A stretch of 64,000 nt of DNA. Source: Streptococcus oralis. Lineage in GTDB: Bacteria > Bacillota > Bacilli > Lactobacillales > Streptococcaceae. The translations under genes and the position numbers were made by a program. This document shows, in pieces, positions 1 through 10,500 of the stretch (position 1 is its first letter; each line of letters starts with the position of its first letter). Where the stretch lies: NCBI RefSeq assembly GCF_021497885.1, contig NZ_CP046523.1:1593501-1657500 (forward strand). The letters run 5' to 3'. The notes beneath the pieces are model-generated. The model searched no databases and was not told the origin of the DNA. It saw only the letters and a list, made by a program, of their open reading frames with translations.

Positions 1-36
1 GGCATAACGGATGATTTTTTCTTTCCACTGTTTCAT
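1..36 (-). CDS. pbpX: Penicillin-binding protein 2X, N-terminal 12 residues only
   Basis: Only the first 12 codons are inside the window. They read MKQWKEKIIRYA, a short basic cytoplasmic tail like that of streptococcal PBP2X. The start codon lies 3 bases after the ftsL stop codon, as in the conserved rsmH-ftsL-pbpX order of streptococcal division clusters. The protein would be the septal transpeptidase, anchored in the membrane. The call rests mostly on gene order because so little protein is visible. Confidence 0.75.
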   Translation of the reverse strand, partial: MKQWKEKIIRYA

Positions 37-39
37 ATC

Positions 40-357
40 TTACTCCGCTGCTCGGATATTTTCGTTATTCAGCTGCAAATCCTTGGAATTTGCAATCTCT
101 TTCAAACGTTCTGAACGAATCAATTCATTGACCTCTTGCTTGGCATCGTCGAGCTCGGTTTTCTTTTCTTCGATTTGAGCATTGACCTTGGTCAATTCAT
201 TCTGAACTTGTAATAGCTTGGTCTGCATAAACACAACGCTAACTGCCAGGATAATCATTGTTGCAGCAATCGAAACATAGAAGGCCTTTTCCACACGTGA
301 AAAACCTTTAAACTTCGTTTGCAATAACTGGCTTGTTTTTTCGATTCTTTCTGCCAT
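40..357 (-). CDS. ftsL: Cell division protein FtsL
   Basis: The 105-residue protein has a basic cytoplasmic N-terminus (residues 1-24), one transmembrane helix (about 25-46) and an extracellular heptad-rich coiled coil (about 47-85). This is the bitopic layout of FtsL, which joins DivIB/FtsQ and DivIC/FtsB in the septal complex and supports the FtsW/PBP2X synthase. It sits 10 bases after rsmH and 3 bases before pbpX in one transcription unit. FtsL is poorly conserved in sequence, so layout, size and position carry the call. Confidence 0.9.
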   Translation of the reverse strand: MAERIEKTSQLLQTKFKGFSRVEKAFYVSIAATMIILAVSVVFMQTKLLQVQNELTKVNAQIEEKKTELDDAKQEVNELIRSERLKEIANSKDLQLNNENIRAAE

Positions 358-367
358 GTTTTTCCTC

Positions 368-1318
368 TTACTTGTGAATTTTTCTAGCCACGCGCAACTT
401 GGCTGAATGCGAACGATTGTTTGCTTCTAGCTCTTCAGCACTTGGCAAGATTGGCTTGCGGGAGACCAATTCCATCTTGGGCTTAAGGTCATCTGGAATG
501 AAGGGCAAGCCTTTAGGAACCTCCACTGTTGAAGCCTCTTTGAATAACTGCTTGGTCAAGCGGTCTTCCAGCGAATGGAAGGTAATGACCGAGATTCTCC
601 CATCCAGAGCCAGCATGTCCATGGCCTGCTGGATGGATTCATCTGCAGCGCCCAGCTCATCATTGACTTCGATTCGGATAGCCTGGAAAATCTGCTTGGC
701 AGGGTGCCCCTTTTTCTTGAGCTCCTTGGCAGGCTTGGCCGACTTGATAATCTCTGCCAACTCCGTCGTTGTCTCAATTGGTTTCACCTCACGCGCTTGC
801 TCAATCTTACGAGCAATCTGTTTAGAAAACTTATCCTCACCATACTTGAAAAAGATCCGAACCAAGTCATGATAGTCATAACGATTGACCACCTCATAGG
901 CCGTCAGACTAGCTTCCTGATTCATCCGCATATCCAGTGGCGCATCCTTTTTATAAGAAAAGCCACGCTCACGCTGATCCAGCTGAGGACTGGACACCCC
1001 TAAGTCATAACAAATTCCATCAATTTCCTGGACACCAGCCTCCTGCAAACGTGCCTGCAAATGACGGAAGTTGTCCTTGATAAAGGTTACCATCCCCTTT
1101 TCGATATAGGGTGCCAACCGTTTTTGCGCATTGTCAATGGCATTTTGGTCCTGGTCAAAGGCATAGAGATGTCCTTTTTCACTTAATTTACTTAATAAAT
1201 ATTCGCTATGGCCTGCTCCACCCAAGGTCGCATCAACGTAGATACCGTCAGGTTTCACGTCCAGCATATCAATCGTTTCATGAAGCAAGACCGTTACATG
1301 ATGAAATTCTTTTGTCAT
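368..1318 (-). CDS. rsmH: 16S rRNA (cytosine-1402-N4)-methyltransferase RsmH (MraW)
   Basis: The 316-residue protein has the family length and the SAM-binding motif [10 protein letters not shown] near residue 30. Other family signatures are [13 protein letters not shown], the [12 protein letters not shown] segment and the ITFHSLEDR motif near the C-terminus. The enzyme methylates N4 of C1402 in the 16S decoding centre using S-adenosylmethionine. It is the first gene of the minus-strand rsmH-ftsL-pbpX unit. An extended -10 (TGTGGTAAAAT) lies just upstream of the start on the minus strand. The start at 1318 gives the usual [14 protein letters not shown] beginning. Confidence 0.97.
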   Translation of the reverse strand: MTKEFHHVTVLLHETIDMLDVKPDGIYVDATLGGAGHSEYLLSKLSEKGHLYAFDQDQNAIDNAQKRLAPYIEKGMVTFIKDNFRHLQARLQEAGVQEIDGICYDLGVSSPQLDQRERGFSYKKDAPLDMRMNQEASLTAYEVVNRYDYHDLVRIFFKYGEDKFSKQIARKIEQAREVKPIETTTELAEIIKSAKPAKELKKKGHPAKQIFQAIRIEVNDELGAADESIQQAMDMLALDGRISVITFHSLEDRLTKQLFKEASTVEVPKGLPFIPDDLKPKMELVSRKPILPSAEELEANNRSHSAKLRVARKIHK

Positions 1319-1413
1319 ATCCTATTTATTTTACCACAAATCTGACTAGCTTGCACTTGTCAGACAAGGCTAAGTTTCTTCGAAAAAAATTCTCAAAAAA
1401 ATGTCATATATAC

Positions 1414-1442
1414 TTGATATCTTATCTCCAAAAGAATATAAT
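1414..1442 (+). promoter_or_regulatory. Sigma-A promoter for the HTH/DUF3278 operon
   Basis: A -35 TTGATA (1414-1419) and a -10 TATAAT (1437-1442) are separated by 17 bases. The -10 lies about 40 bases upstream of the HTH start codon. It faces away from the divergent rsmH unit. Confidence 0.8.
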
Positions 1443-1480
1443 ATAGTCAAATATATACGACATATCAAAAAGGAGACCTT

Positions 1481-1675
1481 ATGAATCGTGTCAAAGAATT
1501 CCGCAAGGAACTGGGCATTTCCCAGCTCGAGCTCGCCAAAGATATCGGTGTCTCGAGACAGACCATCAACATGATTGAAAACGACAAGTACAATCCAACC
1601 CTGGAACTCTGTCTCAATCTCGCCCGCAGCCTCAAAACTGACCTCAATAGTCTCTTTTGGGAGGATAATTTTTAA
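1481..1675 (+). CDS. Small XRE/Cro-family transcriptional regulator
   Basis: The 64-residue protein is almost entirely one helix-turn-helix domain. The recognition segment is QLELAKDIGVSRQTINMIE at about residues 15-33, followed by the PTLELCLNLARSL helix typical of YozG-like regulators. AGGAGA precedes the start codon. It is the first gene of a plus-strand operon; the next gene starts 15 bases after its stop and encodes a DUF3278-like membrane protein. Mini-XRE regulators beside DUF3278 genes are a common streptococcal pair, so local autoregulation is likely. The signal sensed is unknown. Confidence 0.9.
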   Translation: MNRVKEFRKELGISQLELAKDIGVSRQTINMIENDKYNPTLELCLNLARSLKTDLNSLFWEDNF

Positions 1676-1690
1676 AAAAGGAGCAAACTC

Positions 1691-2230
1691 ATGAAAAAAG
1701 AAACTCTCACTGAAAAACTGATCAAACGCATTTATGGCATTTCAGGACCACTTGATGAACACAAACGACGCGAAGCTGACCGCATTGGAAATAAAATCTT
1801 TGTGATTCTCTTTTACCTCATGACTTTAGGTAATCTTATTCCCTTTGTCCTTGCTTATAAATATCCGCAAATTGTCGCTATCGGCTATCCTCTTGTGGTA
1901 TTCGGCATTTCGATGATTTCTGCTCTCTATGTGCTCTCCCAAACCAGGAAAACAGGCATCACAGCCATTGATCTAGATATGCTGAATGAGAAAGAAAGCA
2001 AGCAACTACACTACCCAGGTCTTAAAGCGGGGATAGTCTATGGATTGATGAGTTTTTTTGTAACCCCTCTTCTCCATATACTACTAGGTGAGAGTCAGGA
2101 CTATCTTCAGTCTCTTCTCACTTTTAAAAATATTTTTTCAAGTATTCTCCAGTCTTTCTTCTTCGGAGTGATTATACAAATTATCATCTCCCGTCGCATT
2201 GCAAAATCCAAGAAAGATCAGGATGATTAG
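1691..2230 (+). CDS. DUF3278-like membrane protein, copy 1
   Basis: The 179-residue protein starts MKKETLTEKLIKRIYGISGP, followed by a charged cytoplasmic segment with DEHKRREADRIGN. Hydrophobic helices lie at about residues 36-56, 62-80, 113-135 and 145-168. The basic C-terminus ends SKKDQDD. The family is recognised only as DUF3278-like and has no known reaction. An AAGGAG ribosome-binding site precedes the start. The next gene is a close duplicate, and a third more distant relative lies at 3148-3726. Control by the adjacent HTH protein is inferred. Confidence 0.8.
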   Translation: MKKETLTEKLIKRIYGISGPLDEHKRREADRIGNKIFVILFYLMTLGNLIPFVLAYKYPQIVAIGYPLVVFGISMISALYVLSQTRKTGITAIDLDMLNEKESKQLHYPGLKAGIVYGLMSFFVTPLLHILLGESQDYLQSLLTFKNIFSSILQSFFFGVIIQIIISRRIAKSKKDQDD

Positions 2231-2240
2231 GAGCAAACAA

Positions 2241-2783
2241 ATGAAAAAAGAAACTCTCACTGAAAAACTCATTAAACGCATATACGGTATTTCTGGTCCC
2301 CTTGACGAACACAAACGGCGCGAGGCCGATCGTATCGGGAATCAGGTCTTTATTGTTCTCTTTTATCTCATGATATTTGGCAATCTCATCCCCTTTGTCC
2401 TTGCTTATAAATATCCGCAAATTGTCGCTATCGGCTATCCTCTTGTGGTATTCGTCATTTCGATGATTTCTGCTCTCTATGTGGTCTCCCAAACCAAGAA
2501 AACAGGCATCACAGCCATTGATCCCGAAATGCTGAGTCAAAAAGAAAGCAAACAGCTACATTTTCCTGGTCTAAGAGCCGGTCTGATCTATGGCATAGCG
2601 ATATTTTTTATAATGCCATTCATTGATACCCTAACCAGTGAAAATCCAAATTTCATCAGTTCTCTTCTGAATACAAAACATATTTTAAAAACTATACTGG
2701 GAGCTTTCTTTTTCGGACTGATGATGCAAATTGTTGTCTCTCTTCGCATTCAAAAAGCCAAGAAAGACCAAGAAGACGACTAG
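2241..2783 (+). CDS. DUF3278-like membrane protein, copy 2 (tandem duplicate)
   Basis: The 180-residue protein repeats copy 1 almost residue for residue over its first 100 positions. The DNA from about 2395 to 2455 repeats the matching part of copy 1 almost exactly. The last third has diverged (ITSENPNF-type loop). I chose the ATG at 2241 because a GGAG ribosome-binding site overlaps the previous stop codon and because the start then matches copy 1. A longer in-frame start at 2199 would sit inside copy 1. Function is unknown and presumably overlaps that of copy 1. Confidence 0.8.
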   Translation: MKKETLTEKLIKRIYGISGPLDEHKRREADRIGNQVFIVLFYLMIFGNLIPFVLAYKYPQIVAIGYPLVVFVISMISALYVVSQTKKTGITAIDPEMLSQKESKQLHFPGLRAGLIYGIAIFFIMPFIDTLTSENPNFISSLLNTKHILKTILGAFFFGLMMQIVVSLRIQKAKKDQEDD

Positions 2784-2793
2784 GAGATACCTT

Positions 2794-3135
2794 ATGAAAT
2801 CACTAGCGAGACTGCTGATCAGTCATGTTTTTATCAGTATCTTTATTACCTTTTTCCTACTTTCTGGACATATTGAGCATCCTTTCTTGATTATCTTTCT
2901 TTTATTCCTTCCTGTATTGAACAAGGGGCAGAGATTCCAGAAAATCCAATCAAAAAAAATACGTCTTCTAAACGCATCTCTCTGTTTTATCCTCGTATCC
3001 TTTCCACAACTTTTAACAAATCCTATGGATTGGAGATACCTGGTATTTCTAATAATCTGTATCATTTTTAGTTTGGTTTACTTCTATACTCTCTATCAAC
3101 TCTTTAAAGAAGTCAATCAAAAATCGCTCATTTAG
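2794..3135 (+). CDS. Small hypothetical membrane protein
   Basis: The 113-residue protein starts MKSLARLLISHVF at 2794, ten bases after the previous stop, behind a TAGGAG ribosome-binding site. It has about four hydrophobic stretches separated by a basic patch (KGQRFQKIQSKKIR). I do not recognise the family. Its position between DUF3278-like genes in one operon suggests a related membrane role. An upstream in-frame start inside the previous gene was rejected. Confidence 0.65.
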   Translation: MKSLARLLISHVFISIFITFFLLSGHIEHPFLIIFLLFLPVLNKGQRFQKIQSKKIRLLNASLCFILVSFPQLLTNPMDWRYLVFLIICIIFSLVYFYTLYQLFKEVNQKSLI

Positions 3136-3147
3136 AAGGTTACTCCC

Positions 3148-3726
3148 ATGAAAAAAGAAGATTTCACCACTCGCTTACTCAAACTATTCTTTCACATACA
3201 AGGCCCCTTTGATGAATGTCACCAAGAGATAATCTACAGGGCTTGTGCCCGTGCCTTGATCCAAATCGTTTACTCCTCCCTCCTACTCTTCTTGTTCTAT
3301 CTCCTATTTGGACGCTTCATAGAGTTGGTTCGAGATGCCATGCCCTACCTCTATTTTGGACTTATCTTCGTCCTCGCATCTAGGGCGAGACTAGCAGTTC
3401 GCAACTTACATTTAGACAAGGATGACCCGTCCGAAATCCATCACAAAAGCTACAGCAAAAGTCAAATCAAAGTTCGTAGTTGGGGTGTATTCCTCAGCAT
3501 TCAGCTTGGTCTCTTCCTCTTACTAATCTTTCATAAACTCTTTGTTCAGCATCTTCCCCTCGATACCTTTTGGGACAATCTCTCCCAGTTCGATAAAACG
3601 CTCCCTTTACTAGTCTTGGGATTGGGTATTGGTGCCATCTTTGGAACCATGACCTACGCCTTTTTATCGGAACACGAGGTAAAACACTCTGAATCAGGAA
3701 TGCATAAGGAGAATATAGAAAAATGA
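3148..3726 (+). CDS. DUF3278-like membrane protein, divergent third copy
   Basis: The 192-residue protein shares the family opening (MKKEDFTTRLLKLFFHIQGP) and the later D-C-E-pattern cytoplasmic segment, then has four predicted membrane helices. It is much less similar to the two upstream copies than they are to each other, so it is an older paralogue. Its stop overlaps the start of the peroxidase gene (ATGA), so the two are probably co-translated. Function is unknown. Confidence 0.7.
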   Translation: MKKEDFTTRLLKLFFHIQGPFDECHQEIIYRACARALIQIVYSSLLLFLFYLLFGRFIELVRDAMPYLYFGLIFVLASRARLAVRNLHLDKDDPSEIHHKSYSKSQIKVRSWGVFLSIQLGLFLLLIFHKLFVQHLPLDTFWDNLSQFDKTLPLLVLGLGIGAIFGTMTYAFLSEHEVKHSESGMHKENIEK

Positions 3727-4199
3727 CCAGTATATATGATTTTTCCGTTTTGAACCAAAACAACCAAGCAACTTCCCTAGAGAGCTATCGTGGTAAAGTT
3801 CTCTTGATTGTCAACACTGCTACTGGATGTGGTTTAACGCCCCAGTACCAGGGGCTTCAAGAACTCTATGAACGCTATCAAGATCAGGGCTTTGAAATCC
3901 TAGATTTCCCTTGCAATCAGTTTATGGGACAAGCACCCGGCAGCGCAGAGGAAATCAATAGTTTCTGCAGTCTACACTATCAGACCACTTTCCCTCGCTT
4001 TGCCAAGATTAAGGTCAACGGCAAGGAGGCAGATCCTCTTTATGTTTGGCTAAAAGACCAGAAATCTGGCCCGCTAGGAAAACGAATCGAATGGAATTTT
4101 GCTAAGTTTCTCATTGGTCGAGATGGGCAAGTCCTTGAGCACTTCTCTTCCAAAACAGACCCCCAAACCATCCAAGAGTCTCTCCAAAAAATACTCTAA
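3723..4199 (+). CDS. Glutathione peroxidase-family thiol peroxidase
   Basis: The 158-residue protein has the single GPx (thioredoxin-fold) domain. Cys36 sits in NTATGCG as the peroxidatic residue, Gln70 in the GQAPG loop and Trp124 in EWNF complete the catalytic set. Cys64 and Cys82 match the positions used by Cys-type enzymes such as yeast Gpx3, where Cys82 is the resolving cysteine. This makes a thioredoxin-linked peroxide reductase more likely than a true glutathione enzyme. It is the last gene of the operon, overlaps its upstream neighbour by four bases, and is followed by a terminator. No signal peptide is seen, so it is cytoplasmic. Confidence 0.93.
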   Translation: MTSIYDFSVLNQNNQATSLESYRGKVLLIVNTATGCGLTPQYQGLQELYERYQDQGFEILDFPCNQFMGQAPGSAEEINSFCSLHYQTTFPRFAKIKVNGKEADPLYVWLKDQKSGPLGKRIEWNFAKFLIGRDGQVLEHFSSKTDPQTIQESLQKIL

Positions 4200-4208
4200 T
4201 TTCTTTTT

Positions 4209-4257
4209 AAAACGTATCCTTTCATTTAGTTTGAGCCCTGAAAGGATGCGTTTTTTC
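4209..4257 (+). terminator. Intrinsic terminator after the peroxidase operon
   Basis: AAACGTATCCTTTCA pairs with TGAAAGGATGCGTTT, with one G-U position, and is followed by a T-run. It lies directly after the 4199 stop. Confidence 0.9.
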
Positions 4258-4311
4258 TTTAAAAAGTAACTGATTTTCTTTAATTTATATTTATTTTTTT
4301 GTTTTTTGCTA

Positions 4312-4340
4312 TTGCAATTCTTTCATTAATTTAGTATATT
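4312..4340 (+). promoter_or_regulatory. Promoter upstream of the protease-fucosidase gene
   Basis: TTGCAA (4312-4317) and TATATT (4335-4340) are separated by 17 bases. The start codon is 200 bases further on, so a long 5' leader is predicted. Confidence 0.55.
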
Positions 4341-4406
4341 TGTTATATTAAAAGTTTTTAGTCATTTTAAGGGAGAAATGACCTTTTAAATTTTTTTATC
4401 TTAAAA

Positions 4407-4420
4407 TGAAAGCGCTTTAT
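4407..4420 (+). promoter_or_regulatory. Catabolite-responsive element (cre) for CcpA
   Basis: TGAAAGCGCTTTAT is a near-palindromic match to the cre consensus. It lies downstream of the promoter predicted at 4312-4340, where bound CcpA would block elongation. Carbon catabolite control fits a gene for releasing host sugars. Confidence 0.75.
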
Positions 4421-4500
4421 AAGCAGGAGGTAAGGTGGCTTACAATTATCAGAGAGTTTTTTCATTAAATCAAGTTGTAACCAAGTCAGACTTGGGCTCG

Positions 4501-4517
4501 GGCAGTAGCTGACTGCC
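4501..4517 (+). promoter_or_regulatory. Leader hairpin just before the ribosome-binding site
   Basis: GGCAGT and ACTGCC form a six-base-pair stem with a five-base loop. The stem ends 13 bases before the TAGGAG ribosome-binding site of the gene at 4541. It may affect translation or mRNA stability. Confidence 0.45.
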
Positions 4518-4540
4518 TTTCTAAAAACTAGGAGTATATT

Positions 4541-7500
4541 ATGAATCGATACCTTTTTGAAAAAGGGCAAACATTTAGCATTCGGAAGTTGACTGTAGGT
4601 GTGGCCTCTGTTATCGTCGGACTGGCATTTTTTGCTTCTGGAACCGTACGTGCAGACGAAACGTCTCCTGCCACGACATCCAATTTAGATCAGCAAATTA
4701 AACAAGTCGCAGATATAGAAGAGACCAAGACTGAACCAGTCAAAGAAGAAGGTCGTGTAGAAGCTGAAAAACAAGAAACGCCTGCTACCGATACTAGCAG
4801 TGCTGACTTGCTCCCTGAAGACATTCAGGACCGTGCCTACCCCGACACACCTGTCAAAGAACTCGATACAAAGACTATCGTTGACCAGAAAGCTAGTCCA
4901 AAAGTAGAAACTGAGAGCATTCTAAAGAACAAGGAAGAAACTCCAAAGGAAGCTGAGAAAGGAAACCGTGCCATTATTAACGGTGGACAAGACCTCAAAC
5001 ACATCAACTACGAAGGGCAACCTGCTACCGCTGCCACTATGGTCTACAGCATTTATAATGGTGGGGCTCAACGATACATCGTTTCTGGCTCTGGTATTTT
5101 TGTCGCGCCTAACGTTTTCTTGACAGTTGCTCATAACTTTTTAGATAAAGAGGGCCATGTTCGTGGTGGAGACTCTGCGCGCTTCTATTACAATCTAGGC
5201 TCCAACGCTCCCGTTAAAAATTCTCAACCAAATTCAGGAAATACCACACTCTTTCAAGAGAAAGATATCCACTTCTGGAACAAAGAAGAATTTAGCAAGG
5301 GATATCAAAATGACTTGGCAGCAGTTGTAGCACCTGTCCCTATACAAATTGCAAGCCCAAATAAAGCAGCAACTTTTGTACCACTCGCTGAGCATAAGAC
5401 TTACAAAGCAGGGGACCCTGTCAGCACGATTGGTTACCCAACTGACTCAAGCTCAAAAGAACTCAAACAGCCTATCGTAGCTGGACAACTCTATAAGGCT
5501 GACGGCAAGGTAAAATCCGTCGATCCTTATGATGACAAGGGAGCTACTGGCATCACTTACCAAACAACTTCTGTATCTGGTTTGTCTGGTGGCGGAATTA
5601 TCAATGGTGATGGAAAAGTCATCGGCGTACACCAACACGGAACGGTTGACAACGGTGTCCCTGAGAAAGACCGCTTTGGTGGTGGACTTGTCCTCTCTCC
5701 TGAACAACTCAAATGGGTCAAAGATATCATTGACAAATATGGTGTCAAGGGCTGGTATCAAGGGGATAATGGCAAACGTTACTACTTTACACCCGAAGGT
5801 GAAATGCTCAGAAATAAAACAGCTGTCATCGGAGAAAATCAGTACTCCTTTGATGAGAACGGTGTCGCTACTCTAGTCAAGGGAATTGATTACGGACGTG
5901 TCGTTATCCAGCACTTGGACGAAGCAGGCAATACAGTCAAAGAAAACGATACTTTCTTAGACAAAACAGAAGTGGGAACTGGCTTTGACTATGATTTCAA
6001 GAAAGCAATCACTCCAACCGAATTCTACAAGCAAAATTTAGAAAAATACCAGATTGTTTCCATTGATGGGGTTGAGATTCAGAAGCAACTAAAAGACGAG
6101 TGGAACCACAATGTCGTTAGCAAAACAGCTCCTGGTACACGTGTCATCAAGGTGGTCTATAAAGTCAACAAAGGCTCCTTCAAAGTTTACTACCGTCAAA
6201 AAGGAACAAGCACTGAACTAGCGGAAGCGACAGTTGATAACAATGACGGTCAAGGGTATGACGTTTCCTTTGTCAACACTTTCCATGCAAAAGACATTGC
6301 TGGCTACCGTCCAGTCAAGACTAGCCTGGAAGCAACCATCCAGCATAAAGGTGTGAATGAAGTCGTCTTTGAATACGAGCCAGTCGCTGATACATCCAAT
6401 CCAACGACACCGACTCCACCAGTCGCTCATCCAGAAGACAAAGAAACTGAGATTGGCAATCATGGACCTCTTCCAAGCAAGGCTCAACTCGATTACCACA
6501 AGGAAGAATTGGCAGCCTTCATCCACTACGGAATGAACACCTATACCAATTCTGAATGGGGAAATGGGAAAGAAGACCCCCGATACTTCAATCCAACCAA
6601 CTTGGATACTGACCAGTGGATTCGTACTCTGAAGGAAACGGGCTTCAAACGAACCATTATGGTTGTTAAACACCACGACGGATTCGTTGCTTACCCATCT
6701 AAGTACACCAACCATACCGTAGCTGCTAGCCCATGGAAAGATGGAAAGGGTGACCTTCTTGAAGAAGTTTCCAAGTCTGCTAGCAAATACGACATGAACA
6801 TGGGTGTATACTTGTCACCATGGGATGCCAACCATCCAAAATACCATGTTGCAACCGAAAAAGAATACAACCAATACTATCTCAACCAGCTGAAAGAAAT
6901 CCTTGGTAATCCAAAATACGGTAATAAAGGGAAATTTATCGAGGTTTGGATGGACGGTGCGCGTGGTAGCGGTGCCCAAAAAGTAACCTATACCTTTGAT
7001 GAATGGTTCAAATACATCAAAGAAGCCGAAGGAGATATCGCCATCTTCTCTGCTCAACCGACAAGCGTTCGCTGGATCGGAAATGAACGGGGGATAGCAG
7101 GCGACCCTGTATGGCATAAAGTTAAAAGAGCCAACATCACAGACGATGTGAAAAACGAATACCTCAACCATGGTGACCCTGATGGTGATATGTACTCTGT
7201 AGGGGAAGCTGACGTTTCGATCCGTTCAGGCTGGTTCTACCATGACAATCAACAGCCGAAATCACTCAAAGAGTTGATGGATATCTACTTCAAGTCTGTT
7301 GGTCGTGGAACGCCACTCCTTCTCAATATTCCACCAAATAAAGAAGGAAAATTCGCAGATGCGGATGTGGCTCGCTTGAAGGAATTCAAAGCAACCCTAG
7401 ACCAAATGTATACCACTGACTTTGCCAAAGGTGCCACTGTAACAGCAAGTTCTACTCGTCAAAACCATCTCTACAAGGAAAGCCACCTCACAGACGGTAA

Positions 7501-10500
7501 AGATGACACCAGCTGGGCCCTCTCAAATGATGCCACAACCGGTAGCTTTACAGTCGATTTGGGGCAAAAGAGACGCTTTGACGTCGTTGAACTCAAGGAA
7601 GATATCGCCAAAGGGCAACGTATCTCTGGTTTCAAGATTGAAGTTGAAATCAACGGACGTTGGGTGACATACGGCGAAGGTTCGACCGTTGGTTACCGTC
7701 GCTTGGTTCAAGGCAAGCCTGTAGAGGCACAAAAAATCCGTGTGACCATCACCGGTGCTCAAGCAACTCCAATCTTGAACAACTTCTCAGTCTACAAGAC
7801 ACCAAGTAGCATTGAAAAAACAGATGGCTACCCTCTTGGACTGGAATACCACTCAAACACAACGGCAGATACAGCTGGAACAACTTGGTACAATGAATCT
7901 GAAGGGGTTCGTGGCACTTCTATGTGGACCAATCAAAAAGATGCCAAAGTAAGCTATACCTTCACAGGAACCAAGGCCTATGTCGTCTCTACAGTCGACC
8001 CAGGTCATGGAGAAATGTCCGTCTACGTTGATGGTCAAAAGGTCGCCGATGTCCAAACCAAGAACAGTAGCCGTAAACGCAGCCAAAAAGTCTTTGAAAC
8101 AGGCGATTTAGCACCAGGCCAACACACTATTACTCTTGTAAACAAAACAGGCGAACCAATTGCTACAGAAGGAATCTACACCCTAAATAATGATAGCAAA
8201 GGGATGTTTGAACTCGAGTCTACCAACTACGAAGTCGAAAAAGGAAAACCCGTCACTGTTAAGATTAAACGTGTTGGTGGAAGCAAGGGGGCTGCTACTG
8301 TTCGCTTTATCACAGAACCTGGAACTGGGGTTCACGGTAAAGTTTACCAAGATACAACTCAAGATGTGACATTTAAAGATGGAGAAACAGAAAAGACTGT
8401 GACCATCCCAACGATTGACTTTACAGAACAAGCCGACTCTGTCTTTGACTTCAAAGCCAAGCTCACTTCTGTCACTGATGGTGCCCTGCTCGGTTTCGCT
8501 ACCGATGCAACCATCCAAGTGATGAAAGCTGAATTGCTGGTCAAGGACCAAACAAGTTATGATGACCAAGCTAGTCAGTTGGATTACAGTCCTGGCTGGC
8601 ACCATGAAACCAATTCGGCAGACAAGTACCAAAAAACAGAGTCTTGGGCTTCCTTTGGCCGCTTAACTGATGAGCAAAAGAAAAAGACAACTGTCACAGC
8701 CTACTTCTACGGTACTGGACTTGATATCAAGGGCTATGTTGATCCAAATCATGGTATCTACAAAGTCTTCCTAGATGGCAAAGAAGTTCCTTACCAAGAG
8801 GGCATGGGAAATGCTTCAACTATTGATGGTAAGAAATACTTTAGCGGTCATGCTGCCCAACGCCAAGGCAATCAAACTCTGGTTAGCCTAAAAGGTCTGG
8901 ACGAAAACTTGCATGCGGTTACCCTTCAGCTAGATCCTGATAAAAACGATTTGTCTCGAAATATCGGTATTCAAGTGGACCAATTTATCACTCGTGGCGA
9001 AGGTAGTGAACTCTACAGCAAGGCAGATATCATCCAGTCTATCTCAAAATGGAAAGATGATCTGTCCAACTTTGACCCAGCAGGCTTGAAAAATACACCT
9101 ACTGCACGCCAAGCTTTCCAAGCAAATCTAGAAAAATTGAGAAACCAACTCAATGCTGATGCAGTGGATGTTCAAGAAGTCATGTTGACAGTCAGTGCCC
9201 TACAAGATATCCTATCCAAGGATGAGAACTATCAAAGAGGCCAAGAGGAACCTAGTCCAGAGCAACCGGAACAACCAGAAGAACCTGAAAAGCCGACTCA
9301 ACCTGAGAAACCAGCCGAACCAAAACAACCGGAAATTGAGTATGATAAGGCTATGGACAGCTTGACAAAAGCTATCGAGAAAAAGGTCGCTGAGCTTGGA
9401 TCCAACAAGGAAGCTAAGAAGCAATTGCTAACAATTGCTGACCAAGCCATTGCTGCAATCCAAGAAGCGAAAACTCAGGAAGCAGTCAATCAAGCGCTAA
9501 AAACTGCTCTCGAACAAATCAGCAAGCTCGAAGCAGTTCAGCCTGAGAAACCTGCTGAACCTGAAAATCCTGCTGAGCCTGAGAAACCGGCTGAGCCTGA
9601 GAAACCTGCTGAGCCTGAAAAACCAGCTAAACCTGAGAAACCTGCTGAACCTGAGAAACCTGCTGAACCTGAGAAACCGGCTGAACCTGAAAAACCGGCT
9701 GAACCTGAAAAACCGGCTGAACCTGAAAAACCGGCGCAACCAGAAACTCCAGTTCAACCTGAAAAGCCTGCTCAGCCTGAGAAACCAGCGCAGCCTGAAA
9801 ATCCAGTTCAACCTGAGAAACCAGCTGAACCTGAAAAACCGGCTGATCCTGAAAAACCTGCTGAGCCTGAAAAACCTGCTGAGCCTGAAAAACCAGCTGA
9901 GCCTGAAAAACCGGCTGAGCCTGAAAAACCGGCTGATCCTGAAAAACCGGCTGATCCTGAGAAACCGGCGCAACCGGAAACTCCAGTTCAACCTGAAAAG
10001 CCTGCTCAGCCTGAGAAACCAGCGCAGCCTGAGAAACCAGCGCAGCCTGAGAAACCAGCGCAGCCTGAGAAACCAGCGCAGCCTGAGAAACCAGCGCAGC
10101 CTGAAAAACCGGCTGAACCTGAGAAACCGGCGCAACCGGAAACTCCAGTTCAACCTGAAAAGCCTGCTCAGCCTGAGAAACCAGCGCAGCCTGAGAAACC
10201 AGCGCAGCCTGAAAATCCAGTTCAACCTGAGAAACCAATTACTTCTTCAAGTCCTGAGGAAGGGGTCAAGGACCTTGTCTTTACACTTCCAAGTTTGGAA
10301 ATCGTCAATAAGACAGTACCGTTCAAGACTATCCGTCGCGAAAACCCACAACTAGACAAAGGAAAAGAACAAGTTCTATCAGAAGGGAAAGACGGTCTCT
10401 TAGTCGAATATGTTGAAGTGGACGGCGACAATCGCAAGGTTCTCCAAACAGAAGCAACTCCAGCTCAAGATCGAGTGATTGAGGTAGGTAGCAAACAAAG

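Noticed and set aside
399..1003. Plus-strand frames opposite rsmH
   Set aside because: They overlap a well-supported gene, have no ribosome-binding site and no recognisable protein character.
2199..2240. Earlier in-frame start for the second DUF3278-like gene
   Set aside because: It would begin inside the preceding gene; ATG at 2241 has a proper ribosome-binding site and matches the paralogue.
9497..10238. Two long open frames on the minus strand opposite the Pro-rich repeat
   Set aside because: They are by-products of a six-codon repeat that lacks stops in all frames; their products are pure WFLRLR or QAALVS repeats with no initiation signals.
9538..10242. Repeat array considered as CRISPR-like or minisatellite locus
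   Set aside because: Repeats are in frame, contiguous, without spacers, and encode the surface-protein stalk.
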